Below, piece after piece: positions 1 through 12,329 of a stretch of 64,000 bases of DNA. Both the position numbers and the translations under genes were made by a program. The DNA lies in assembly GCA_043228905.1 (NCBI GenBank), contig JBHGNT010000012.1, forward strand, positions 17,980,001 through 18,044,000. The letters run 5' to 3'. Source of the DNA: Azolla caroliniana (Eukaryota > Polypodiophyta). The notes beneath the pieces were generated by a model. It searched no databases. It was not told the origin of the DNA and saw only the letters and a program-made list of their open reading frames with translations. The stretch's first letter is position 1. Each line of letters begins with the position of its first letter.

Positions 1-75
1 AAAATAACCTATTTCATCCATGTAAAATTGCATCATCTTATAATGTGGCCTATTTTTCAAAGAAAAGAAAATTAC

Positions 76-3000
76 CAGAACAAGCTTTTGAGGAGTACTT
101 AAGGGAACTGCAGTGCTCGGGAAGTTCGTGCAAGTATCCCCATTCTCCAATCTCTTCTCAAATTCCTAATCATCATTACAAAAAACAAGCAAACTTTCAC
201 CCTATCGATTAAATTCGAGTAAAATAGTACACAGATATATTGGACTTGATAGAAGAGTCTCTGCAGGGGAAAATAGCTTTTATAGGTGAAAAGAAAGCAT
301 TCTTTCCCTCAGCAAAATTCATTCTTGAGATTCACGTCAATACTCTTTAGAAAGGGGATAGACAGATGCATTTGATACTAAAATTCATTCTTCAGACCTT
401 GTTTGTATGAAGAACAACATTTTAGCTTACTTGAGTATACAATATTGCATCCACAAGTTCTGATGCTGTTGTCCTCAGTAGATGTCTGTGTAGAGCAGGC
501 TGTAAATAGCAAACAGAAAAAAAAGCAATGGCATAACTTAGACATTGAAATCTTTGTAGTAAGATTATCTTTAAGAAAAACATTACCAAAGAAATATTGT
601 CATCATCAAATATATCCAAAGCTTTAGTGAAGAGCTGCAAATTTGCATATAGCTGCCATAGACAAAGATGTTCAGTTGACCAGATGCAATAGGAAATTGT
701 TGATGCTCATTCAGGAAAATTCTTCTAAGACCTCGTCAATTGTTTTCTGCAGGTTCTCTGCACGTTGACGCCGCTCTTCAGCTGCAGCTGTGAAGGAAGC
801 TTGTTTGACTTTTTCCCAAGTAGAAACAAGTACAGGTTTAAGGTGAGCTGCAATGGCCTTTGATAATGCTCCTTCACCATCATCATCTACAAAAGTTAGC
901 ATGTATTACACAGGAAAAATATTAATATCATTATTTTCGTTGTTCATAAAAAACAATAAAGCTTAACTGTTCCTTTCCTGAGGGCAACACCAATGATCAG
1001 GCATCAAATACAATTGCTGATTATTCATAATTCATGATTATATTTGAAGCCATTTTTAGTCTTAGGATGCCAACATAGAACACAGTTTTTCTTCCATTTT
1101 TTCTTTTGTTGATCAATGGCGAGGGTCAGATCTCAAAAACTAAACCTCTTCATGGAAAATGAGAGAAAACCAAGAATGGATAGTTCAATTTAGTTTTTTA
1201 TTCTGTAAAGATGCCTGAATAAACAACTCCATCTGGTCATAATATGAAGAAATTCATGATTCCAATAACATCTGGTCATGTAGATATTATGATTGATCTA
1301 TATATATATATATATATATATTATGACATTAAACCACAACATAATACACATATCACATATTTAAAACATAATATCTTTAAGTTTCCACAAATTGAAATAT
1401 TATCCGGAGTAAAGACTTAACACTGTTGAACTAGTGATTATAGATAGACAAAAATAGACAGATCAAAATTCAATTATCCTGGACGGGGAATTCAATCAAC
1501 ATAGACAGGGAATCAGAAATTTTGCAAGGAAGAGAAGCAACAGTAAAGGCAGGAAGGCAATACCAGTAGAATGGCAAGGGAAATCGTAATTTTCAAAAGG
1601 GCTACATTCATACCGCTTACCATGCAGGAAACACTGTTCCCCGCATTATGCTAGCAAGTCACAAAACTTTGATAGATGACATAGTAGGGAAACGTTCATT
1701 TGACTTAACTAGTACATTAGTAGGGAAATGTTCATTTGACGTGAAAACTGAGAAACAATTAGGACAAAGAAAGAAAGAAAGAAAGATATATAACAATTAG
1801 AACAAAGAGATGAATATCAATAATGTCCTGGAACTCAAAGAGGTTATTATAGCTATGAACTTCCCTATCCTTCAAGGCATCGTTAGAATGCGAAAAAAGA
1901 TAGGAAAAGTATGACTGGAGCCCAAAGTCTAACTGGAAAAAAAATATAACAAATTGCTCAAGAGTTAAATCCATGCAACCAAATAGCAAAGAGAGATTTG
2001 TATTGTCGAATGACCATGTAAGAACAAAGAACTTTGCAAATCCTTCCAAACGAATTGTAATCATGAAGATACATATAGACTGCATGTTATAGAGTGCATC
2101 CCATGTACGGAACCAGCACAACCCATCATTTTTTTAGCAATTAATTTCCGTTTTCTGTAAATTACAACCTCAAATGAGGTTCTTGATTTCTTCACAAGAT
2201 TTGGACCACAATTCAAACAGCATCAGTTTTGGAGAACTTAACCAGAAAATACTCGTTCTCAAGCTCTCATGTAGACATCAAAATTAGTAATGAGATACAA
2301 GCATAAAAAATGTCACAGATAATTATATTACCTGTACCAGCACCCTCAAGATCAGGGAAATTTTCAAGAATCCGGGACGAAATATAGTCTTCAGATAGCA
2401 CCTCATCTCCTCGTGTAACTTGTTTTTCTATATTTCCTCTGCCTCCTTTGCTTAAAGAACCAAGTTCAGAATTTCCACCCTTTCCTTTTCCACCCTTCTT
2501 CTTAGATTTTAATCCTTTTCCAGAAACATACTCATCTTCTACAACTTCATTTACTGAGAATTTTGTAGCTCCTTTTCTTTTACCAGGTTTTACTTGTGAA
2601 GCATTCCCTTTAGAGTTAGCTTCCTTATCATCTGAAGCTGCATTCAAGATGCCATTCCCAGAATTATGTTGACTCAAACGTGCCACAAGATCTGTAACTG
2701 TTGACATTTTCGCCAGCTCTCTGACTTCAGTTTCCAATTTTTCTGACACCACCTATAGATAAAATTTACCTTACTACATCATAAAAAGGAAGATAGAAAG
2801 CTTCCAGTTTTCCAATCTATTTTAAATCAGTGTCAGTGTCAATGAAAGTCTAACCATGCCAATAGGTTTGTCCCTAAGGAAAGATGGTTATATTAAATTA
2901 GTTAGCTCAATTTTAAACAGCAGAAACAAAACACCAAAGCATTCTAGAAAGTTCAACAACAAGCTGAAGAGGTCAAAGAAAAATTTAGATTTCTGAAGAT

Positions 3001-6000
3001 CATAGAAGACTTTCCTACATACAACTTGATCCCATAAAAATTACTCATAATAGCCACAGGTTATTAATCACTTAAATTCGCACAGAAGCAACATCCTTCT
3101 AATCAGTAGTCATCTTTCGTCTCCACATCCAGGTATGTGAAGAAATGGTTCTTCCATCTCTGACAGTAATCCGCAGACCACATGACTAGAGAATAATCTC
3201 GATTGGTTGGTTAGGAACTGTTACAGGCATGACCATATAATATCCCGTGGTGAGAATTTACCGTAGTATTCTATACACATGGATAAGTGTGAAGGTTAAA
3301 TGAGAGTGTAAAGAAGGGGAGGATCACTTTTAATCCTCGGGATTGAGACAACCCATTAGGCCAAGTGTGAACGTGCCTGGGGGCCTTGGATCTCGCTATA
3401 AATATGAGGCCTAGCTACCCTCATTTGATCATCTCTTGACTACGTCGAGATTCTGTTCTTGTGGTGGGTCAACTCTTGTAGCGAGCGCGCCAGCACCAGG
3501 TACGACTCGACGACACGGCGGTGGTATGGGACGCCGATCGAGGCTCGAGTCCGTCTCAATCCCTTCGCTCGGGGGTGGTTGGGTGCATCGGCACCCTTCT
3601 TTCTCTCTCGCGTTTCTTTTTTCTTATATCTTATATCCTTATCATATGCTTACGTAAGATCATAACTCTAACAGGAACTCTGGCTTTAATAGCAAAACAA
3701 AGATTGCCATTATACTGAATGACAGTGATCACTCCTTGATAATCCTTGACAATACCAAGAACCACTAAACCTAAGATTAGCCTAGCATAAAGTTCTTCCC
3801 TAAAACATAACTTAGGAGTATACATCAATTCAACATACTTGATCTTAGAATATGATTTTGTAAGCATGCTTACTACTTGGGCAGATACACATCATTTCTT
3901 TCATTTTTCTCGTAGAAGATACAATATTTTCAGTTGCAATAACTTCTCAAACATCATAGACAATTTTGGTTTTTTGGAGATGTTACGTCCCTTCCTCTCC
4001 TCGTGCAAGGGCACCAAGCATTTGAGCCTAGTGGTGTTTACTAAAACTTTAAGTTTCAACCTACAGGTGAAAGCTAAATCAAATTAAATCTGGTGAGATC
4101 ACTCTAAGACACTAATATTGAAGACTAATGACAAGAGCCTTCACCGATATGTGAAAGAGCAAAGGAATTTAAATAATGCACCATAGATGCTGATTCAGGA
4201 TGAGAGAATTTTCAAAGATCCTGAAGAAATCTTCCATGAAGAGAAAATTTAACCTGCACTAAAGAATGATGCTTGAATGTTGGAAGTGCAGGTCTGTATT
4301 CCTCTTCCACAAATCATATTTCTTTTCACTCAGGTAGCTCAATCCTCAAATTCTGGTCATTGGGGAGTGGATTCAGCAATTAATTCCGTAACAAAGGACA
4401 TTCTATTGATAGCGATGACAGTGTTTACAAATCCTTGCATACCTTTCAAGAAGTAATAAGGTTGAGGGTTTACAAGTGACAGATATGCATAGTAATTTAG
4501 ATACTTAGTTATCCATGTCATGCAAGCAAAACAGCTGAAGTAATCTGTTTGGACAACCATATCCACCATGTGAAGATCACCCCATATATTGGATGATATA
4601 TGTCCTATAGGGAAATTAAAAAAATCCAGGGAAAGTGAATCCCTAGTTATGTTTGACACTATCAATAGGCTTATGACAAGTGAAAGCTCTTATCTTTTAT
4701 TCGTATACAATTTTGCTAAGATTTCAAATGAGAAAGGAAATATTTCTTGAAATGGAATGCACTAGATTGGTAATCTATTTCATTGCATGAACGGATTGTA
4801 GCAATGAATCAGTGTCAATTTAAGTATGTATTTGCTTCCAAATTATCTGAATATTATACTTCGATGCTATGAGGAGTGGAATTAAAGAAACTTCAAGTTT
4901 AATGTATATTGACTATTATTCCTGCTGTAGTATTCCCCTATACCGGTACTTAAATAAATGAAACAATTGTAAAATTCTTGGGGGCTTTACAAACAGTAAC
5001 TTACCTTCAGAAATCCAGCACTTATCACACAGGTCTCTGCGAGAATTATGGCTCTAGATTCCTGCAAGGAGAAGCATATAAATTGCATGAAGAAATGAGA
5101 TTTAACATAAAACTGTTTAAAGAGAAAATTACCTTTTCAGCCCTTTGAACACATGGGCAAAGGGATACAAGTTTACCCACATCAGATGATGAAAACATTG
5201 ATGGAACCAGTGCAACACAGTCAATCCTGATCATACAGACCAAAAGTTTCATTACTTATAATCTTGTATTTTGTACAAGGAGGGCCAACAATATGGCAAT
5301 TTATTGTACCATCCACCACCATCAATTGCCTCGTCTACAGCTGCATCTATCATGTTAACCAAAGAGGAATGTACAAATACAGAATCCAATGCGATGCCAT
5401 CTGCATACTTCTCCTGCAAATTTACACACCATCATATAAAGTGCCACAAGGAATACATTCCAAGTACTTTGCAAAATAGGCTTACCTGAAGAAACTGCTT
5501 AGGTTGTGATATTGCAAGCCTTCGAAGCATATCATAAGTTGCATATGAATTCTGAGGTCCAAATGTAACGGTTAATGCCAGGAATATTTCTTTATCTATC
5601 GTAGCACATAGATATTAGCACTTTTCCCTAAATAAAAAAGAAACCTGTGAGTAAAAAGACTCGACCCCTTCATGTTGAGCTTTTTCAAATACCTGCAAGT
5701 TTGTAACAATAAATGGCGTCATGTTTCTATCCTGGCATAATATTACAATGTGTAACAAGCATGGTGTTCATATTCATAGCTGGGAGTCCTTTGGTGTTGA
5801 TTAACTATAAGGGATTAGGATGAACTGCATAGAGAATTCTACCATCATGGCCATATGGAGACGTGATTAACTTACATTTTTAAAACCAAATTTAAGTGAT
5901 GCTGTTTGCTTTCTAATGTTTCAACAAAATACAAAATATAGAAGTAAACCATTTGATATTTCTATGTCTAGAGGCAGCTTTAGCCCTTCGTGTATTCTAT

Positions 6001-8758
6001 TCATGATTTCAATATGCACGAAGTACATCATAAAAGGAGCAACACAATGTACAAGAATCTTACTGCAGGGATCCAAACAGATCCACCCCCACGAAGTGTG
6101 CCAGAGAAAGCTCCCTCCTTCAGAAGTCCATTGAACAAACTTTGAAATAACTTTCCTTCACCAATGATTACCCCAGGACCACCATTTGTCCCTATAAGTT
6201 GTTGCTGCAGAACATCCCAAACATTTGAAAGATTTGTTGGAACCATGAGTGCTCTAACTGCCCCCCGAATCATTGATTTTATCCTTGTAACATATGCTTG
6301 TGTATAAAGTTGTCCTCCCTCCAATTTCCCATGAATCTGTAATGACAGGGCCCCTAGACAAGTTTAGATATACAATAATTTACAATAGTTTTCAGAAAAA
6401 ATAAGCATACTTTTGTGGTCTATAAAATGCACTATCAAACTTGCTAACCCAAATTTGGCATATTTTATTGCCAAATTTACAATTTCAGTATTTGGAATGT
6501 GAGAGACATGCAATTTTTACTACACTTGTGGAGTTTATCGTTCCTCTAGGTCAAGATACTTATTGGATTGGCCACATCCATGCTTACCTCGATGCACATG
6601 TCCAGAGTATAATACATACATACATGGAGGCCTTCAATGTCTTCCAGACTGTCAATAGCTCAATTAAATACATCTGGGGATGTGGGGACTGTTTGTCAAA
6701 GGTACAGTCATATCTTTCTTAAAGCAACAAAATGTAGGTATGTTCAAGCTTGGATCCTTTACTTGGAAAGGGTAATGATCTCTTCAGTTTGGCCATTTGT
6801 GATGGCATGATTGGAAAAAGAAGAAATTTAAAACCCAGCACCATACATCTACAATCAATCACATTGCACAGATACTGGCAACTATGACAATGATGATGAT
6901 AATGCTAATTATAATTATGCTATGGAACATGACGACATTCCCATATCTCAGATATCTCCAGGGGGAAATCTTTATTATCAATACACATACTCAACAACGT
7001 CCACTACTAGATTGAGGGAGTCGCCACCATTACTACATTCAAGCCCAGGCTGTGCTATTGTTCCATTCATAGACACAATTGCTTCATTTTAAATGAGGAG
7101 TGCAATAGCACAAAGAAGATGATCTTTTACAACACTTAATTTAACCTCTTACAAGATTTCCCATCCGTGGCTCCAGCATAGTTGTGAGTAGCTCAGAACC
7201 GACATTCAAACGTGCAGCAAGATCGGCTAACGATACTTGACTTGCTTCCTGCAAACTCTCATTAATTTCTTCAGCTACCATATCCCAATATCCAGTTGAA
7301 ATTACTTCTCCTTGCACTAGCATTAGGTCAGTATGGGCAGCAACAATAGACTCCGCTTGTCTCTCACAATAAAAGAGATCAACACCAATCCCATTGGCAG
7401 CTTCAATTAATGAAACACGCCCAAGTCTTCTAATCTCCAATTCCATCTCATGTCTCAAATGGTCCTGCATTAAAGTTAAAGGTTTTCGTGATTTTCGTTT
7501 ATAAATCTATAATATGACCTTGGGAATTAATCATTTCCATCTAAACCTATTAAAAGTAAAAAAGAGATCATTTTTTTTCATTTCAAAGCATAGGACTCAT
7601 GATAAAAGTCTTGATCTAACATGAAACATGAAATCTAAGTATGATATCATCATTAATTGAACCACGGAAAAAAAAAACTATGATGAATCATCAAGCATGC
7701 TCCAAATCAAAAAGAATTTCTTTTAAATTATAAAATGAAAATAATAATTAATAAACAAAGTATCAAACTTACAATTAAAATTGTGAAACTACTCTGCATA
7801 TAGCCACACTCACAAAGCATGCATATTGAATATAAATGCATATACCCCGAGTCATAAAGGAATGCACACGGAATGTTAATTCATGGATGCACGTAATATG
7901 ACGATATGCGGATATTGGAATTGATACATAAAAAACGAGCACATTAGGTGAGTGCACCTATGAACAGCACCTAATTTTATGGATGCTCTTGTTTAATTCG
8001 CAGCTATAAAAAGAAGTGCAAAAATGGCCACGCATGTTATGTATATATATGTATAGATTTGGATAGAACACGGCAATCCATGGATGAAAAATATTATGTA
8101 TGCACTTTCTCTGTGCACTTATGTATGCATTTATTTCAAATGCATCCGACATGGGTGCACTTGTTTTACATGAATCTACAAAAATGAAAAATGAATTCAT
8201 ACACAGATACACGTATTATGTGCATGCATGCATCGAAAAACATGTGAAGACGTATAGATTGACATAAAGAAAAGGGACATACATGGATGCATGTATTACA
8301 TATGTCCATTCCATGGATATGAACACTGTGTGCATAAATGAACGTGCATAGCGCACACACACATGCATAGATGTACACAATGCGTTCATAGTACATACAT
8401 GAATGTGCATAGTAAATTCCTTCATATGCATACATATATACAACACGTGAGTATGTGGATGCGCATACATATAGAAGCATTTGAAACATGTGCATGAAAC
8501 GATATTACATATACATAGTCACTAAAACATGTATATGCCAAATAAGCAAGACACGATAAATAAATAAGCAAAAGGAAATCAAACCTGTGTGAGGTATTCC
8601 TTCCCAGAAACAGTGTGAAGTAGGTTGGATTCAAGCAATCGGAGCTCTTGCAATTTGGTCACCAGCTCAACCACGTTGCGCTCCGAAAGCCTGGTGCTTG
8701 CTTTGGCCTGCTGCGCCGCTTCGAAGAGCCTCTGCAGCTGCAGAAGCTCAGGATCCAT
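76..8758 (-). CDS. UFL1: UFL1, E3 UFM1-protein ligase 1 (partial, 13 exons)
   Basis: This is the E3 ligase that transfers the ubiquitin-like modifier UFM1, known to act at the ER membrane with DDRGK1/UFBP1 and CDK5RAP3 on ribosomal and ER proteins. Exons read on the minus strand: 8758-8585, 7464-7153, 6336-6064, 5692-5645, 5551-5486, 5413-5310, 5226-5133, 5061-5005, 2752-2332, 886-732, 652-587, 499-431, 165-76. All junctions are GT-AG and all phases join, giving 643 codons. The N-terminus MDPELLQLQRLFEAAQQAK, the GRVSLIEAANGIGVDL block and HRHLLRTTASELVDAIL near the end match plant UFL1 colinearly. Exon 9 carries the usual Lys/Gly-rich linker. About 170 C-terminal residues should lie left of base 1, since Arabidopsis UFL1 has about 820. 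An apparent stop after EVLEEFS (711-731) is intronic, because the donor lies after the codons for DE at 732. The gene looks intact. Confidence 0.95.
1297..1320. repeat. (TA)n microsatellite in UFL1 intron
   Basis: A run of alternating T and A in the 1.4-kb UFL1 intron between 887 and 2331. The rest of that intron is AT-rich with nothing else recognised. Confidence 0.9.
3214..3678. mobile_element. Solo LTR with GGAAC target duplication
   Basis: A 455-bp segment (3219-3673) begins TGTTACAGGC and ends CTCTAACA, the TG...CA ends of an LTR. It is flanked by the identical 5-mer GGAAC at 3214-3218 and 3674-3678. It is more GC-rich than the host intron and contains a TATA box at 3397-3404 followed by a pyrimidine-rich leader, as expected of a plus-oriented LTR promoter. 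No internal retrotransposon sequence is attached, so unequal recombination between two LTRs is the likely origin. It lies antisense to UFL1 in the intron between 2753 and 5004. The retrotransposon family was not identified. Confidence 0.88.
3397..3404 (+). promoter_or_regulatory. TATA box of the solo LTR
   Basis: TATAAATA in a GC-richer context inside the solo LTR. It could start transcription antisense to UFL1 from within its intron; this is inference only. Confidence 0.5.
3674..4665 (-). mobile_element. Decayed Copia-like fragments in UFL1 intron
   Basis: On the minus strand, 3867-3680 reads VVSMLTKSYSKIKYVEL, resembling the tail of Copia RNase H (usual pattern A-D-M-L-T-K-x-L-S-K-I-K). 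Upstream, 4665-4357 reads a stretch with IGHISSNIWGDLHMVDMV, weakly like the start of the Copia integrase core. Their order, integrase then RNase H, is right for one minus-strand element. The reading frames are heavily decayed and reverse transcriptase is not visible. The host is the UFL1 intron, which also holds the solo LTR. Confidence 0.45.
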
Positions 8759-8770
8759 GGAGACCAAAAA

Positions 8771-8773
<3 letters not shown>

Positions 8774-8806
<33 letters not shown>

Positions 8807-8817
8807 GGATCCAAAAA

Positions 8818-8867
<50 letters not shown>
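8774..8867. repeat. (CT)n microsatellites in UFL1 5' leader
   Basis: Two CT tracts (8774-8804 and 8822-8867), separated by a short spacer that repeats the words ATGGATCCAAAAAACC, lie just upstream of the UFL1 start codon at 8758. On the UFL1 strand they form a GA-rich 5' leader or proximal promoter. The long Ser/Leu open frames here are repeat artefacts. Confidence 0.9.
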
Positions 8868-8869
<2 letters not shown>

Positions 8870-8937
8870 TCGTCTCCTTCCTCTTCGCCTTCTTCAGAAA
8901 ACAAGAAGGAAATTCTAAGACATGTTTTCCAAAATTG

Positions 8938-9200
8938 CTCAAAATACCCCTCCCTCTATATATATTCTAAATTTCCCAAAATACCCCTCCCTCTATATAA
9001 TACATATATTCCAAATTTCCCAAAATACACCTCCCTCTATATCTTTCCAAAATTTCCCAAAATACCCCTCCCTCTATATCTTTCCAATTTTGCCCAAAAT
9101 ACCCCCTCCCTCTGTAACTTTCCAAATTTGCCCAATTTACATGGAATGAAATTGTCCAAAATACCCCTCCCTCTGTAACTCTCCAAATTTGCCCAATTTA
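8938..9200. repeat. Pyrimidine-rich minisatellite, unit about 37 bp
   Basis: Six to seven imperfect copies of a unit built from AAAATACCCCTCCCTCTATA followed by CTTTCCAAATTTCCC. The core AAAATACCCCTC recurs in the larger minisatellite at 17.1-18.0 kb, so the two arrays may be related. It lies upstream of UFL1. Confidence 0.85.
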
Positions 9201-11690
9201 CATTGAATGAAAATGTAAAATTACCAATTTATTTTCTTAAAGATTAATTCAATTGGTTTCCTTCCTATGCATTTATGCTTCAAACAAACACATGCCAAAT
9301 GGCAATAGTGTAGATTGTTGGAGATATGTTGGTCCCTTTCTATGGTAGAAATCTATGGATGTGACTTGATATATCCTCCTTGTATCTCTCCAAATTGGTT
9401 TAGGGTTTAGGTTTTAGGGTTTCCAAATTTTGCCAATTTATCCCTCTCTTCCTTGCAATTCTTCCAAGCTCCCAAATATACACCTCTTTATCTCTTCAAA
9501 AATTGTCTTTTAGCACCCTTCAAAACTTTCAGAATACCCCTTACTGTCTCTCAAAACTACCCTTTCGTAGTATTGTTCCAAACTCCGAGAATACCCCCCT
9601 CCTCTTATCTTTCCAAGATACTCCTCTATACCTTACAATAACACCCTTTAATCTCTTCTCCCATATGCACCTTAATATCTTTCGAGCTCCAAGCATTACC
9701 ACTTAATATATTTCAAAACTCCCAAACTACTCCTTGATGTCTTCCTTGCGGAAAAAAGCTACAAGAAGGTTGACAAAGTTCTCTCGCTCGATGGCAACCT
9801 CTCTCTCCCCCTCCCCTCCCCCCCCACCCTACAAATCAACTCACTTTCCCTTTCACGTGTAACATGGTGTTGGAGGTGACATGCAAGAAGACTCATCGAT
9901 TATGCAAACTTTTCATGTAACAAAGTTCACAAGTTTGAATATTGCATTCTATTTGTCAAACACATCATACACATTACAATGTTCCACCTTTGGTTAAATT
10001 TGAGTTTGCTATACTCGAATTGTCCATTTGGTTGTATCACTCCATATATTCCTCTTACAATCGCAATACACAAATTCATCAACAAAATTCTCAAGCATTA
10101 AGAATGAAGACTCAACCTTACACATGTTGTGCAAAGGAATTCCCATTGGCCCCATAGGTCATATTTGACCTCTAATGACAATTAAAAAATATCAACATCT
10201 ATCAACTATGCAAATTCATTGTCAATATAATAAAGAATGTGCACCTAAAGATTGTATAGCCATGACACTTGCATTCAACCTATTTATCCTTTTTTTACAT
10301 CAGCAAGCACTTGTTTTATTTGCAAACTTATCATGATGATTCTTTGATAATCGCCAAAAATAAAATATCAAGGAGGATCAAACAATCAAGCGATCTAAAG
10401 TACGTTAAAAGCCTTTCTTTCTTTTACAATTTGTACAAAGTGCATCTGCATTCGCAAAGCAATCAAACGAGATTCCCTTTCATACATGAAAAAAGAGAGA
10501 AGAAATATCACCACACAATCTACAGAGATGTATGAAAGCAAAATGTTCACACACACAGTTAATTGATAGATGGATAAATATATATGTATTATAATCATAG
10601 ACTGACATATTCACATTCGTGGGGCCTCCCTCACGAATGCATACGAATGCGAATACAAATATAGGTAACAATATTCATTTGTTTACTTTTAAAACTTTTT
10701 TTTGAAAAACAAAATCAACTTTTTTAATGCTAGTTACTGTGAGCGAGCAACATGGAACTTACAACACCTTGCATCTTGTTCGCGATGCTTACACCCTCGC
10801 CTCCCCTTGCATTATGTTCTTGGCCGCCAAATTAGGGGTTCTGCTGAAAACCCTAATTCTAGTCAAAACCCTAATTTCGACCATATTTATTCTTCTCGGC
10901 CTACATCCTCGCCTCCCCCTCATCCTTTGATGACACCTACATATTGTTTTTGGCCTCCAAACTCAGGATTTTGCTGAAACCCTTAATTTGGTTGAAATTA
11001 AGAACCCTAATTATTTAATTATTCGCAAATTAATTAATTTTTTAGCAAAATGATTCATTATTAGTGAATTAATTCATATTTTTATTCTTGAAACCCTAAA
11101 TTTGGCCGAAATTAGGAACCCTAATTAATCATTTAATATTTTTAGTAAATTAATTCATTATTAGTGAATTAATTCTTTTTTTAGTAAATTAAATCATTTT
11201 TATTATGTAAATTTAAAACGAATGGTTTTGTAATATTCTTGGGGTCATTTTGTATTCTCTAATATCACGTATGTGTCAATCTATAATTATAATAAACATA
11301 TCAAAAACAAATTGTTGATGGGATTTACATCTCTTATTGTGATGCAAGCAACCCTTTGCTTCATCCACTTTGTCAAGGAAGAGGGTAGATAAAGGTGTGA
11401 ATCAAGGTAGAAGAGAACATATTGGAAGGAATTTTACCAGAAATTCTTTCACCAAAACCTCCCTTGTCCCTTCCTTATATAAGTTGTGTTCAAGAAATTC
11501 CTTTTTGTTGCTTGTCGTGATGGATTCACGCCCTTTTTGTTGCTTCCTCCACTTCATTAAGGAATAAGCTAGAGTAGAGGTGCGAACGAGGAACATACGT
11601 GGTAGACATAACATATAGGGAAGGATTTTTACCAGAAATTCCCCTACATATTCCACAAGTGAAGTTTAGAATATCCCCTAAAATACCCAT
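9201..11690. other. Intergenic, AT-rich, no gene recognised
   Basis: No conserved coding sequence was found on either strand. 9405-9425 holds degenerate TTTAGGG-like words. 10840-11220 holds scattered CCCTAA words within strongly AT-rich DNA built from ATTAATT repeats. Open frames here are short and low-complexity. Confidence 0.6.
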
Positions 11691-11986
11691 CTAATGTGTG
11701 TGCATGTGTCGTCCTCCTAAAAGAAAGCTCAAATGGAGAGGGAAATTGGTATTAAACTCTTGACGCAAGTCTTTCTCATAATATCCACCATCACATTCAT
11801 TCATCCACTTGATTTCCCAGGGTCCCAAGTAGGACTCAAACCTCTAACCTCTCACTCATAACATATACTTTTACACTAATTGAATTTCCCTAAAATACCC
11901 CACAAACCTCAAACCTCTCACTCATAGTAGATACTTTTACTAATTGAAATTCCCAAAAATACCCCTCAAACCCCAAACCTCTCACT
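11691..11986. repeat. Left part of the interrupted minisatellite and its flank
   Basis: 11830-11986 contains about two and a half units of the same CCTCAAACCTCTCACT...CTAAAATACCCCTC minisatellite that resumes at 17143. 11695-11790 contains a flank with CTCAAATGGAGAGGGAAATT that recurs at 17970-18055 beyond the other end of the array. The Copia element at 11987-17142 splits the array. Confidence 0.8.
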
Positions 11987-12311
11987 TGTAAGGAAATGAG
12001 AGATACATGAACAAAAATGAGGAGAATTGATACTGCTATGTAATAGATAATAAGGTGGGATAACAAGTTGGAATACAACTACAAGAGTTAATTGCTACAA
12101 CAACTAGAGCATAAAAATACCACACTCTAACGTTCCTGGTTTCCTCTTTATATAATAGAGAAAGTGGAGGGAACGTTGATGTGTTTAAAAATACGGTTAC
12201 TAATAAAAGGAAAACAGTAATAGTTAATAATAGTAACTAATCTAGATGTGGTGTAGAGTTAATGTGATAACTAAAAGTAGTTGCTTTGAAACTGTTTTGT
12301 TGTTTCTAACA
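11987..12311 (-). repeat. 3' LTR of the Copia element
   Basis: A 325-bp long terminal repeat, TG...CA ended, paired with 16816-17142. On the minus strand it directly follows the polypurine tract. Confidence 0.95.
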
Positions 12312-12329
12312 CCCTCCCGTAACTCTAGC

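Noticed and set aside
711-731. Apparent premature stop in UFL1 after EVLEEFS
   Set aside because: A GT donor after the codons for DE (732) and an acceptor at 653/654 give QKTIDE-LYANLQLFTKAL, aligning without gaps to plant UFL1, so the stop is intronic.
8625-9178. Three long Ser/Leu/Pro-rich ORFs
   Set aside because: They are translations of CT microsatellites and the pyrimidine minisatellite overlapping UFL1 exon 1 on the other strand.
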